A stretch of 64,000 nt of DNA from Sciurus carolinensis (taxonomy: Eukaryota > Chordata > Mammalia > Rodentia > Sciuridae). The stretch lies in assembly GCF_902686445.1 (NCBI RefSeq), contig NC_062225.1, forward strand, positions 90,756,581 through 90,820,580, in the 5' to 3' direction. Below, piece by piece: positions 22,575 to 34,095 of this stretch; positions within the stretch are counted from its first letter, which is position 1, and every line of letters starts with the position of its first letter. Under the pieces are notes generated by a model. That model did no database searches, had not been told where the DNA came from, and saw nothing but the letters and a program-made list of their open reading frames with translations. A program made the position numbers and the translations under genes.

Positions 22575-23943
22575 CGTTTGTCTTCCGTGCCTGGCTTATT
22601 CCACTTGGCATGGCGTTCTAAAGCCTCGTCCCTGTTGCTGCAAATGGTGTGATTTCCCTTTTCTAAAGATGGAGTAATATTTTGTTGTAGGCACCACATC
22701 ATCTTGAGCCGTTCATCCACGGATGGCACCGAGGCGGACTCTGTATCCTTGCTCTTGTGAAGAGGGCTGCAATCAACGTGGAGGTGCAGGTATCTCTTCC
22801 ATATGCTGAATTCACTTCCCCTGGACGTGTGCTCAGAAATGGGATGGCCGGGTCATGGGGGAGAGTGACCTTCAGTGTCTGAGGAACCTTCGTTTTCTTC
22901 TCTGTACAGCTGTGCTCATCTGCATCCCCATCACTGATGCGTGAGAGTTCTCCTTCCCGTATCCTTCCCGGCATTCCTTAATTTTCATTTTTATAATCAC
23001 CATTCTAACTGAGGCAAGATGATATCTTATTGTAGTTTTGATTTGCATTTCCCAGGTGATTAATTATATTGAGCATTTCTTCACATACCTGTTAGCCATA
23101 TGCATTTCTTCTTTTGAGAAGTGTCTATTCAGATCATTTGCACATTTTTAATTGGATTGCTTAGGGTCTTTTGTTGTTGAGTTTTTTGAATTCTTGGTAG
23201 TGCTGAATATTAGTCCTCTGTCACAGGAACAGTGGCCAGTATTTTCTCCCATGCCGGGGGGTTGTTGCTTCGCTTTACAGTTTTTTTTGTTTTGTTTTGT
23301 TTTTTTGTGCTGTGCACAAACTTCTGAATTTGTCAGCTTTGTTTCTGTTGCATGTGCTATTGAGATCTGACCCAATCATTGCCTCTACTCATGTCTTGAA
23401 GTGTTTTCATCATTTTCTTCTAGGGGTTTCACAGTTTCAGGTCTTGCATTTAGTTCCTTGATTCATTATGAGTTGATTTTTATATAAGTAAGAGATAGGG
23501 GTCAAGTTTCGACCTCATGTATATGAGAATCTAGTTTTTCAAGCACCATTTGCTAAAGAGGCTGTCCTTTCTCCAATGTGTTTTCAGTGCCTTTGTCAAA
23601 CACCAGTTGGCTGCGGAGATGTGGGTTTCCTCCTGGGCTCTGTATTCTGTTCCATGGGTCGGTGTTTCTGATTTTACGCCAGTTCCATGCTATTCGGGTA
23701 ATGGGAGCTCTGGAATGTGTCTTGAACCAGTACTGCAATGCCTCCAGATTTGCTCTTTTCATTCAAGATTGCTTTGGCCATTTGGTGTCCTTTGTGCTCC
23801 CATGTCGGCTCTAGGATTATTTTCTCAAGTTAGGTGAAAAATGCCTTTGATATATTGATGGGGTTTGCTTTGAATCTGTAAATCTACAGGTGCTATGAGT
23901 GTTTTAACAATATGAGTTCTTCCAGTTCGTGAATATGAAAGAG

Positions 23944-24060
23944 CTTTCCATTTGTTGTGTGTATGTGTGTGTGTGTCTTTCCACTCGTTATGTGTATGTT
24001 GTGTGTGTCTTTCCATTTGTTGTGTGTGTGTTGTGTGTGTCTTTCCATTTGTTGTGTGTC
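23944..24060. repeat. 32-33 bp minisatellite inside LINE-1 copy B
   Basis: Four copies start CTTTCCA at 23,944, 23,977, 24,009 and 24,041 (steps 33, 32, 32). The common core is 'CTTTCCATTTGTTGTGTGTG' plus a TG-rich linker. The CTTTCCATTTGTTGTG part is LINE-1 sequence, so the array arose by local expansion inside the element. It creates H/T-rich minus frames that are not genes. Confidence 0.88.
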
Positions 24061-24227
24061 ATCTTCAACATCTTTCATCAGTGTTTTGTAGTTTTCAATT
24101 GTTGAGGTCCTTCCCATTCTTGGTCAAAGGTATTCCTTGGCATTTTAAGTTTTTTATAGCTTTTGAGAATAGAATTGCATTCATGAGTGATTTCTGAGCA
24201 AGTTTGTTAGTGGTATATAAAAATGCT

Positions 24228-24383
24228 ATTCACATCTGTTTTTTTTTTAGTTGTAGATGGACAGAGTACCTTTATTTTATTTATTTATTTTTATGTGGCG
24301 CTAAGAATCAAACCCCGTGCTCACATAAGCTAGACAATCCTCTACCACTGAGCCACAACTCCAGCCTCTGCAATTCCTATCTG
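24228..24383 (-). mobile_element. ID-type SINE inserted in LINE-1 copy B
   Basis: The plus strand starts with a T-run (24,238-24,249), passes an ATTTATTTATTTATTTTTATG segment, and ends with the reversed tRNA-like head 'ACCACTGAGCCACAACTCCA'. Imperfect 11-bp flanking repeats, ATTCACATCTG (24,228-24,238) and ATTCCTATCTG (24,373-24,383), look like the target-site duplication with two mismatches. LINE-1 sequence resumes right after it. Confidence 0.85.
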
Positions 24384-24591
24384 AAGGCTTATTTTGTATC
24401 CTGAAACTTTACTAAATTTATTTATCAATTCTAATAGCCTTTTGGTGGAGTCTTTAGGTTTTTCTTTATATAGAATTTTGTCGTCTGCACACAGGGACAA
24501 TTTGACTTCTCGTCTTACTATGTTCTGCCTTTCTTTCTTTGTCTTGCCTAGTTGCTGTGACCAGAACTGCATGGATGAAGAGCCGTTAGCG

Positions 24592-24665
24592 CAGAGGCTG
24601 GGATGTAGCTCAGTGGTGCAGTGCTTGCCTGGCGTGTGTGAGGCCCTGATGAATCTTCAGCACAA
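24592..24665 (+). mobile_element. ID SINE, plus strand
   Basis: Begins GAGGCTGGGATGTAGCTCAG and continues with GTGGTGCAGTGCTTGCCTGG and 'GTGTGTGAGGCCCTGATGAA'. These are the A-box and middle of an ID element, with a decayed B-box (AATCTTCAGCAC). It lies just beyond the truncated end of LINE-1 copy B. Confidence 0.8.
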
Positions 24666-25340
24666 GGGGGAACAACCATTTGGAGTGGAGCCCTCCCCTC
24701 TGGTTGAAGTCAAAGCTGGAGTGTGCCTGCTGTGCTCCCAACTGGCCTGAACATCTGCCTTTCGGGACACAGCTCCCCACAGCGTACCTAGCTGGACCCA
24801 CAGATCAGTGTGAAGCACACTTGTCCCACCCTCTGCTCTTCTCCCACTCCCTTGGCGGAAGCTGCAGATCCAAGTAGTTCTGCTAACTTTCTTCTGGTAG
24901 GGAAGCCAATATCCAAGCAAGACAGTTCAGCTCAGGGTCTTTGAGAAAGATGGAAAGGCAGGCAAAAATACTCCTGTGAAGCAGAAATTCTAAGTCACAG
25001 AAAGCACCTGTACAGATTTCTACACTGCTTCTGCTATTTCCTGTTTACATGCACCTTGCTTTCACAGAGCGACTATGTTTTGAACAATTATGTATTAATG
25101 CAGTTTCTGACGTGCCAAGTAAAGGAAAATGGAATAAAATCATGGCAAAAAAGCAATGTTACCTCCCTGAGCAGAGAAAAGGGACTCAGGTGCACCGTGA
25201 TAGCAACTGTAAAGAATGTTCAGCCATGATTTACGATCTTTAAAGGCTCATGCTGAGAGGGATTCGGGTGAAGGCAGGTAAAGCTTTCACTGAGAGGCCG
25301 AGGGGACAGCTGGAAAATGCAGAGTGGGTTCGTGACACCA
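24666..25340. other. Unique non-coding spacer
   Basis: No gene or repeat recognised. The frames are short. Confidence 0.45.
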
Positions 25341-25344
25341 GAGG

Positions 25345-25545
25345 TGACCGGTGCTGATAATCCCAGTGACTTGGGAGACTGAGGCAGACAGCTTGCAAGA
25401 TCCAGGCCAGTCTCCACAACTTTGTGAGACCCTGTATTAAAATAAATAAATAAATAAAAAAGAGAACGTGAGGGCCCGAGGTATAACTCAGTGGTAGAGA
25501 ACCCCTGTGTTCACTCCCCACCACCAACAGGAGAAAATAGGCATT
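25345..25545 (+). mobile_element. B1-dID dimeric SINE, plus strand
   Basis: The left half is B1/7SL-like (TAATCCCAGTGACTTGGGAG, then ACTGAGGCAGACAGCTTGCA and a GAGACCCTGTATTAAAAT end). An AAATAAATAAATAAA linker follows, then an ID half with 'GAGGTATAACTCAGTGGTAG' and a GTGTTCACTCCCCACCACC B-box region. This fused form is known from squirrels and some other non-murid rodents, which is the main basis for the host call. Confidence 0.85.
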
Positions 25546-25737
25546 GGAAGAATGTTGGGGGAAAGAGGACTCCTTGTACAAGTTTATACCCACACAGGAC
25601 TGTGGGATTCATTATGCCATATTTATACATGCACGTGCCATGGTTAGATCCCCTCTCCTCCTCTCTCCCCATCCACTCACTCTGCTCTTCTGATCTCTCC
25701 CTACTATCATTGTTATTGCTATTTAATTGGCATATTG

Positions 25738-25830
25738 CATATATAGGGTATATATCATATATGTGTCATGTGTATATATAAATATTATATATATACACAT
25801 GTAAATATATACACATGTAAATATTAATGT
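25738..25830. repeat. AT-rich dinucleotide-like tract
   Basis: Alternating TATA/TGTA words with ATATATACACATGTAAAT repeated twice, within the 3' UTR of LINE-1 copy A. Confidence 0.7.
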
Positions 25831-27536
25831 AGGCATCTGAAATATACCATGAAGAATACTATAGACATTCTTTGTGGTGTATTGTACAAGGAAATAGCAT
25901 ATTTGGTATGTTCCATTCCCCAGTACTTCCAAATACCTTCCACTCCTCCCTCCCTCTCAATCCTCTTCCTCTACTCTATTGATCTTCCTTCTGTTTTCAT
26001 GAGACCTCCCATTTCTCTCTCTGTCTCTGTCTCTGTCTTTTTCTCTAACTCCCACTTTTGAGAGAACACATTCAGCCCTTGAATTTCTGAGTCTGGCTTA
26101 TTTTACTTGGCATTCAGTTCTCCACCTCCAACCATTTATCTACAAATGAACTTATTTCGTTCTTTATGGACAAGTAAAGCTCTATTGTGTATACATACTA
26201 TATTACTTTTCTTTACTCATCCTGACAAACACTTGGTTGGATCCATAATGTGATCATTGTGAATTGTGCTGCTGTAAATATTGATAGGCATGCATCACTA
26301 CAGAATGCTGATTTTAAATATTTCAGATGATTATCAAGGAGTGGAATATCTGCATCCTATATTTGTTCCATTCCTAGCCTTTAAGAAATATCCATAAGCT
26401 TTCTAAATTGGTTGTAAGATTTACTGTCTTTCTAGCAATATATAAGTATACTTGTCCCCCAACATCCTCACCAGCAATTATTTTTCTGTGTACTATTGAT
26501 GATTTTCAATCTAACTGGAGTGATTAAATCTCAGAGTAGTTTTGATTTGCATCTTCTTGACTGCTAAAGATATTCAATATTTTTAATGTTTTGTTGGCCA
26601 TTTGTCTATCTTTTTATGAGAAATATTTAGTTTTTAGCCCATTTGTTGATTGGGTTATTCGTTATTTCGGTGTGACATTTTTTGTGTTCTTTACATATTC
26701 AGGTTATTAATCCCCTGTCTGAGAGTAGCCTACAAATTTTTTCTCCCATTCTGTGGACTCTCTTTATGGTTTTGTTTCCTTTGCTGTGCAAAAGCTTTTT
26801 AATCTGATGCCATCCCACTCACTGATTCTTGATTTCCTTTCTCAAGCTCTAGTGGAAATCTTATTAAGAGAGTTCTTTCCTGCACCATCACGTTAGCTGT
26901 TTCCTGCATATCACCATAGGGTCCTATATTGACCCTAGGTTTTCCTCAAGCAGTTTCAGCGTTTTGGTCTAATTCCTAGGTCTCTCATCCTTCTGAGTTG
27001 ATTTTTGAGCAAGGTGAGAGACGGGGATCTGGTTTCTAGTTGTGGATATCTAGTTTTCTCAGCACCATTTGTAAAAAGAGATAATTTTTCCTTCAATGTA
27101 TGTTTTTGGCAACTTTGTCAAGGATCAGATGACTGTATCTATTTGTATTTCTCTCTGCATCTTTTATTCTAGTCCATTGGACTTTATATATATATTTTTA
27201 TACCAATATAATGCTGGTTTTGTTACTATAACTCTGTATTGTAATTTGAGAAGAGATATTGAGATTCCTCCAACCAGCTCTTACTGTTTGCCAAGGCTAC
27301 TATGGGTCTTTAATTCTTCTATGTGAATTTTAGTACTTTTTTTTTCTAGTTTGGTGAAAAAATGTCATTGATATTTTGATGGTATTGCATCAAATCTTTA
27401 GATTGCTTTTGGTAGAATTGCCATTTTGACAATATTAATTCTGCCTACCCATGAACATAGACTGTTTTCATCTTCTAGAGTTTACTTCAATTTCTTCCTT
27501 CAGTACTATAATTTTTATTGTAAAGGTCATTTGCCT

Positions 27537-27582
27537 CTTTCTTTCTTTCTTCCTTCCTTTCTTTCTTGCTTTTTTTTTTTTG
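27537..27582. repeat. Short (CTTT)n/T-run inside LINE-1 copy A
   Basis: Imperfect CTTT/CTTC repeats followed by a T-run within reversed ORF2. It breaks the reading frame there. Confidence 0.8.
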
Positions 27583-30514
27583 GCTATTGTAAATGAGGGT
27601 TTTCTTAATTTCTTTATGGTAGATTAATTAATAAAGTGTAGTAAATCTATTAATTTTTAGATGTTGATCTATATGTTGATCTTCTTTTCTACAAATTTGA
27701 TTAATTTGTTTATCAAATCTAGAAGTCTTTTGATAAAGATCTGGGGTCTCCTAAGTATAGGATCATGTCACCAGCAAAGAGAGATTGCTTTACTTCTTTT
27801 CCTATTTGTATTCTTTTAATTTTCTTCTCCTTCTTTGTTACTGTGTCTCAAGTTTCAAGAATTATATTCAATAGAAGTGATGAGAGTGGATATGCTTGTC
27901 TTAATCCTGATTTTACATGGAATGCTGTCAGTTTTTCTCCATTCTGTATGAGACTGACTTTGAGTTTATCATCTGCAGACTTTCTGATTCTATTCCTAAT
28001 GTCTTCAGTGTTTTTAACAGGAATGGGTGTTGGATTTTGTCAAGAATTTTTTGCATCTATTGAGATTATTATATGATTTTTGTCCTTGACTCTATGTATG
28101 CAATGAATAACATTTATTGAATTATATATGTTGACCAGCCTTGCATCCCTGGGGTGAGTTCAATTTGATCTGGTATATATCATATTATTATGTTTTTGAA
28201 GCAGACACAGATTCCTAATTTTTAAAAAAGATTTTTGCACCTGTATTCCTCAGGGATATTGGTCTGTAGGTTTTTTTCCCTTGTTTTGTCTTTATCTGGT
28301 TTTAGTGTCATTGTATTACTTGCTTCCTGGAATGAATTTAGGAATGTCCCCTTACTTTCTATTTTATGGAATAGTTTGTGAAGGATTGTTGTTCATTATT
28401 CTTCAAAGGACTGGTAGAATTCATGTGGGGATCCATTCAGTCATGGGCTTTTTATTGTTGGAAGGTTTTTATTACCAGCTCAATCTTTATCTTGATATTG
28501 TTCTGTTTAGATTTTCTGTATCATCATGGCTCAATTTGGGTAGGTAATATGTGTCTGGAAGTTTGTCAATATTTTCTATAATTTTATAATTTATTGGAGT
28601 ATAAGTTTTCAAAATAGTACTAATGATTCTCTGATTTTAAGAAATGTCTGTGGTGCTACCATCTTTTTTCATCTCTAATTTTGTTCATTTGTGTCTTCTC
28701 TCTTTTGGTTAGTTTTCTTAAGGGTTTATCAATTTTGTTTATATTTTCAAAGAACCACCTCTTTATTGCATTGATTCTTTATACTTTTTATTCTTTATTT
28801 CATTTATTTCAGCTCTAATCTTAATGATTCCTGTCTTCTACCAGTTTTGGAATTAGTGTGTTCCTGCTCTTCTAGAGCCTTGAGAAAAAGTCCTAAATTG
28901 TTTATTTTGGCATATTTCTGTTTCTTATTTCTGTATTGCTATAATCTTTCATCTTAGAACCACCTTCATAGTGGCCCACAGATTTTTTTGTGTGTTATAT
29001 CACCATGGTTCTTTAATTTTGGAAATTTTTAAAATTTCTTTCTGATTTCTTCTGTTACCTATTCTTCATTTGAAAAAGAATTGTTCAATCTCCATGTATT
29101 TATATGATTTCTATATTTTTCTTGCTGTTGGTTTGTAATTTAAGTCTATTTATGATCTGATAAGGTTTAGGGATTATATTATTTTTGTACATGTTAAGAC
29201 TCATCTTGTGACATCAAACTCTAACATTGTAAAATGTAAAATAGAACATTGTAAAATGTTCTATTAGCTGCTGATAAAAAATGAATTCAGCTGTTTTGGG
29301 GCAAAATATTCCATAGATATCTTTCGAGTCCATTAGATTTTAACTATTATTTAGGTCATAAGGGTTTTTATTGATTTTATGTCTGAGTGATCTGCCTATT
29401 GTTGAGAAGGATGTTTTGAAATCACACAGTATTGTTGTATTGGGATCTACCTGGAACTTATCAGTAAGAAATATTTGTTTTATGTAATTAGATGTACCAA
29501 CACTTGAAACAAAATATTTCCTACAATTTCTTTTGGATTGTTCCCTTTGCCAATGTACAGTGACCCTCCTTTTCTCTTCTGGTTAATTATTCCTTCAAAT
29601 ATCATTGATAGTATATGAGAGTTGCTATCTCTGCTGATTTTCAGAATCCATTTGCATGAAATATCTTTTTTCCATCCTTTCACAATCAGTCTGTGAATTT
29701 CTTTGCTTGTAAGATGAGTCTCTTTTAAACAACATATAGTTGGGTCTTGCTTGTTAATCCAGTTTGCCAGTCTATACGTTTTAATTGGAGAGTCAAGTCC
29801 ATTCACATTCAGTGTTATTATAGAGAAATGGTTATTATTTCCTGGCATTTTCATTTGCTTTATATATTTGATTCAGTCTTAGTTTTCATTTATCTAACTT
29901 GCTCTTCTAGAATGCTTCATCTATTTGAGAGTTCTGGTGTTTGCTTTGAGTTCTGTAGGTGTAGTATTTCTTTAAGTATTTTCTGTAGTGCTGTTTACAG
30001 GTCATGAATTATTTTAGTTTGTTTTTATTGTGGAAAGTTATCATTTATGCTTTGATTTTGAAGGATAGCTTTGCTGAATGTAGGAAATATGAACAAGTTT
30101 TTTTTGTTCAGAACCTGGATTATTTTATTCCAAGTCTTCCTGGATTTTAGAATCTGGAATGAGAAATCAGAAGTCAGTCTTAGTGGTTTACCTCTAAATG
30201 TGACCTAATATTTTTCTCTTGCAGCTTTTAATATTCTATTCTTATTCTTGTTATGCATTTTGATTAGGATGTATCTTGGGAAGGTTCTTTTTCATTTGCC
30301 CTTTTGGGGTTCTGTATGCATTTTGAACGTAAATGTCTATCTCTTTTCTCAGGCTTGGAAAATATTCTGCTATTATTTCACCGAAAATTTTCTTAATGCT
30401 CTTACCCTGTATCTCCATGCTTTATTATTTCCCAATTGCTGTTAGAACTTTTCCCTAAATGTTATCCCGGAGTCCTTGTGTATTCTGATCATGGACTTTT
30501 TGTTTCGTTTGTGT

Positions 30515-30650
30515 TTTAAATTTTATTTGTTCTAATTAGTTGTACATGACAGTAGAATTTGTGTATTTTGATAGTTTATATATAAATGAAGTGTAATCTC
30601 TCATTTTTCTGATTATACATATTACATGATCACATCAATCATGGTTTTTA
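30515..30650 (-). repeat. Possible nested LINE-1 3'-end fragment in copy A
   Basis: A 'TTAGTTGTACATGACAGTAG' block and a TAAATGAAGTGTAATCTCTC block differ from the surrounding ORF1-like sequence and recall a reversed squirrel LINE-1 3' end. The flanks on both sides read as ORF1 region, so a nested insertion is likely but unproven. Confidence 0.35.
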
Positions 30651-31265
30651 TTATTTTTTCTATTGCATGTTAGTGTTCAAGTTCATATATTCTGTCTTTA
30701 ATGATGGAAGTTTTGTTTTCTATGTAATCTAATTCATTGATGATACTTTCAAGGAAATTTATATAGGATTTATTTAGTCCTTCATTTCCAAGAGTTCCGA
30801 TTGCTTTCTTTTCAGGATCTCTAGCCCTTTATTGAAATGGTCTTTCATCTCCTGTATTTGCTCTCTTAATTCCTTCCTTCAATCTTCTTTCAATTCATTC
30901 ATAATTTTAATAAATAATCTTTAATAATCAATTTCTTTCTCTAGTACTTCATCAGACTGCCTCTCTGTTTCACAGGTTCTCCCATGTCATATTTGCTGGT
31001 AGTGACTCTCCCTTTCTTCCTGGTCATGCCTCCTCTCTGAGGCGCTGCTGGCACAGCAAATTGAGATTTAGTGTGTTCTTTCTTGTCCTAGGTTCAAAGT
31101 GCCTGAATTTGTGGGGCTCTATCACTCTTTTACTGTTCCATACTGGATCTCAGTAAATTCCTCACCACCTACTTTTCTGAGAAACAGTGATGATTGAACC
31201 CCAGACACAGAGTAACTGCAAAATCTATGCTTCCTCTGTTCTGCCTCCCTCACTTGCCAAACAGG

Positions 31266-31529
31266 AGGAATATGTTTTATATCATGAAGACTTTGCATAA
31301 TTTCTGAGTAAAATGAGAAGATTTTGATAGCAGAAGGCCAAAGTCTCTATTAGAGTGTCCGCTTTGCTTCCCAGAACCTTTACAGAGCAACTCTTTGCCT
31401 AACTCTATCAGATGTGAATAGCATCCAGTGTCTTTTCTTGTCACCTACACCTAGATGTTTCTTTATCTGCCTTCTACAACCTAGAAGCAGATATTAAGAG
31501 AATGAGGACCCAGCTTTCTTGTACATTTA
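31266..31529. other. Spacer between two divergent LINE-1 copies
   Basis: About 260 bp without a recognised repeat, between the 5' end of the minus copy and the truncated start of the plus copy. It could hold the extreme 5' UTR of copy A. Confidence 0.4.
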
Positions 31530-34095
31530 TTAAAATTAGAGATGAACAGAGGGACATTATAACAGATACCACAGGATCATTAGGGGTTATTTTGAAAACA
31601 TATTTCAATAAATTGGAAAACCTAGGAGAAATGAATAAATTTCTAGACAAATATGGCCTACCAAAACTGAACCAAGAGAATAAAGAAATCTCAATTAACC
31701 AACGAAAAACAATGAAATTGAAGCAATAATAATAAACCTCCCAAGAAAGAAAAGCCCATGGCCAAGGGTTTCAAAACTGAATTTTACCAGATCTTTAAAG
31801 GAGAACTAATGCCAGTTCTCCTCAAATTATTCTATGAAGTACAAAGGGAGAGAATGCTCTCAAACTCATTTTATGAAACCACCATTACCCAGATACAAAA
31901 ACTGAATAAGAACTAATTGAAGAAATAAAATTATAACCCACTATTTTTGACAAACACAGATGAAAAACTCCTTAATAAAATACTGACAAGACAAGTTCAA
32001 CAACACATTAGGATCATACACCATAATGAAGTTAGTTTAACTTATTCCAGGCATGCAAGGATGGTTCAGCATATGCAAATCAATAAGCATAATAATAAAT
32101 AAATAAACAAGAAGCAAAATAAGGACAAAAGTCACATGGCCATTTCAAAAGCTGCATAAAAAAATTTGACATATTTCAACCCTGCTTTATGATAAAAACC
32201 CTAAAGAAATTAGAAATAGAAGGAACTTAACCTAGCACGTTAAGGCTGTATATGACAAATCCAAAGCCAGCATCATCTGCATGGGGAAAAAGTCTGAAAA
32301 TACTTCCTCTAAAACCAGAAATAAGCAAGGATATCCACATTATGACTTCTTTTTAGTATAGTATTTGAAGTTTTAGTCAGAGTGACTAAGTAAGAGAAAG
32401 AAATAAAAGGAATAAAAAGAAAAAAGGAAGGAAGAAGTCAAATTATCCTTATTTGCAGATAATAAAATCCTACACTTAGTAATCCTATTTCTTCCACAAG
32501 AAGTCTTCCAGATCTGATAAACAAAATCAACAGTGGAAGAATAAAAAAAAATCATCATACAAAATCCAATAGCTTCTTTATATACCAATAATGAATCTGC
32601 TCAGAAAGAAATCAGGAAATTAATTAACAGTAGTTTAAGCAAAAATCCTAGAAATAAACCTAACCAAGCAGATAAAGATAGCACTAATGGAAATTGTAGA
32701 ACACTGAAGAAAGTAATCAAAGAAGACCCGAGAAGATGTAAAGGCCTCAATTGATGTTCCTGGATAGGCAGAATTAATATTGTTAAGTTAACCATACTAC
32801 CAAAGAGATTTATAGATTCAATGAAATCTCCAAATACTGGTGATAGTCTTCCCAGAACTGGAAAAAGAAACAATCCTGAAATTTTTATGGAAAAACAAAA
32901 TAACTAGTATCACCCAAGGAATCCTGAGCATAAAGAGTGAGGCTGGAGACATCACAATATCTAACTTCGAACTAATCTTACAGAGCTGTGGTAACAAAAC
33001 AGCAGGGTACTGGAATAAAAACAGACATAAACCAGGAGAATAGGATACAATACCCAAACACAATCCCACACAGTTACCATCATCTGATCTTTGACAAAGA
33101 TGCCAAAAACATACTTGGGAGAATGGACAGCCTCTTTATCCAATGGTTCTGGGAAAGCTGGGTCTCTATATGGACAAGAATGACTAGATCCCTATCTCTC
33201 ACCCTGCACAAAAGCCAATTCAGTGTGGGTCAAAGACTTAAGTATACGATCAGAAACTGCAACTCTCAGAAGAAAATATAGGGGGACACCTCAACATATA
33301 GGCTCAGGTAGAGACTTCCTGAACAGGACTCTCATAGCTCAGGCAATCATAGCAAGAATCAATAAATAGGATGGCAACAAATTAAAATCTATACAACAAA
33401 GGGACCCAGGAACAGAGTGAAGAGGCAACGGCTACACTGAGATTCCATCTCAGACCACTCAGAATGGCGCACAAGAAGAAACACTGGGGAGGATGTGGGG
33501 CAAAAGACTCACATGTGGTCAGTGGGAGTATAAATTAGTTATGTGCTACGGAAATCCGAACGGCAGTGCCTCAGAAAACCAAGTAGAACTGCCATGGGAT
33601 CCAGCTGGACCACTCCTTAGTCAAAAGTTTACTTCAGAGATAAATGCACACCCACAACTCCCCACAGCCAAGTTATGGAACCAGCCTAGGTGTCCACCAA
33701 CAGATGAATGAATACAGAAAAGGTGGAGTACATGCGCATGGAGTTGTATTCCGTCATGAAAAAGAATGAATGGGGTCATTTGTAGAAACATGGATGGAAC
33801 TAGGATGGAACTAGAGAGCATCATGTTGAGCGACATAAACCAGATGCAGAAAGACTAGTATTGTATGTTTCCTTTCATATGTGAAAGCTAGTGGGCAAAA
33901 AAGGACGCTGGGAAGATATCATGAATGTAGAAGGGAGACCCCTGTGGTGCAGGCAGGAGGCCGGGACAAGGGGTGGCCAGGGGGTGCTGGGCACTGAGAG
34001 TGATCAAATGTTATGTGTGTTTACAACACCCCGAATGACGTCCATTCAGCATAATTAGTACATATCAATTAAGGACATAAACTATTTTACAAAAT
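31530..34095 (+). mobile_element. LINE-1, 5'-truncated, plus strand (copy C)
   Basis: Plus-strand ORF2 from just upstream of the reverse-transcriptase core to a short 3' UTR. A residual frame at 31,502-31,729 includes TTGSLGVILKTYFNKLENLG and KFLDKYGLPKLNQENKEIS. The RT box reads EEVKLSLFADNKILHL (GAT AAT at 32,458-32,463), so the second catalytic Asp is Asn. C-terminal blocks follow at 32,840-33,043 (LEKETILKFLWKNK). Frameshifts and stops are frequent. The tail near 34,020-34,095 is A-rich but has no clean poly(A). Confidence 0.88.

Larger units (their letters stand above)
22575..24583 (-). mobile_element. LINE-1, 5'-truncated, minus strand (copy B)
   Basis: Reverse-oriented LINE-1 ORF2 and 3' sequence. 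On the minus strand, the frame at 24,342-24,572 reads a reverse-transcriptase block with [13 protein letters not shown] and [20 protein letters not shown], typical of LINE-1 ORF2. Both catalytic aspartates of the ADD motif are intact (codons at 24,480-24,488), although the usual preceding F is C. The rest of ORF2 is broken by frameshifts and stops. A SINE at 24.23-24.38 kb and a small tandem expansion at 23.94-24.06 kb interrupt it. The copy is truncated upstream of the RT core. Confidence 0.88.
25590..31265 (-). mobile_element. LINE-1, nearly full length but inactive, minus strand (copy A)
   Basis: Read on the minus strand: a 5' region near 31,265-31,000, ORF1-like sequence to about 29,900, ORF2, then a 3' UTR ending near 25,590. 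The ORF2 start is seen at 29,480-29,854, where an endonuclease frame carries SIITLNVNGLDSPIK and DPTICCLKETHLTSKEIHRL; the conserved N of TLNVNG and E of KETH remain. The reverse-transcriptase box reads LFAGDMI (27,767-27,775), so the first catalytic Asp of ADD is Gly. Multiple stops and frameshifts break both ORFs. The 3' UTR (25.6-26.2 kb) has a pyrimidine-rich segment and ATGAGACCTCCCATTTCTCT, as I recall from squirrel LINE-1s. Confidence 0.88.

Noticed and set aside
24592..24665. tRNA-like A-box and B-box sequence
   Set aside because: It is an ID SINE, not a tRNA gene. The cloverleaf is not kept, and the same body recurs with A-tails.
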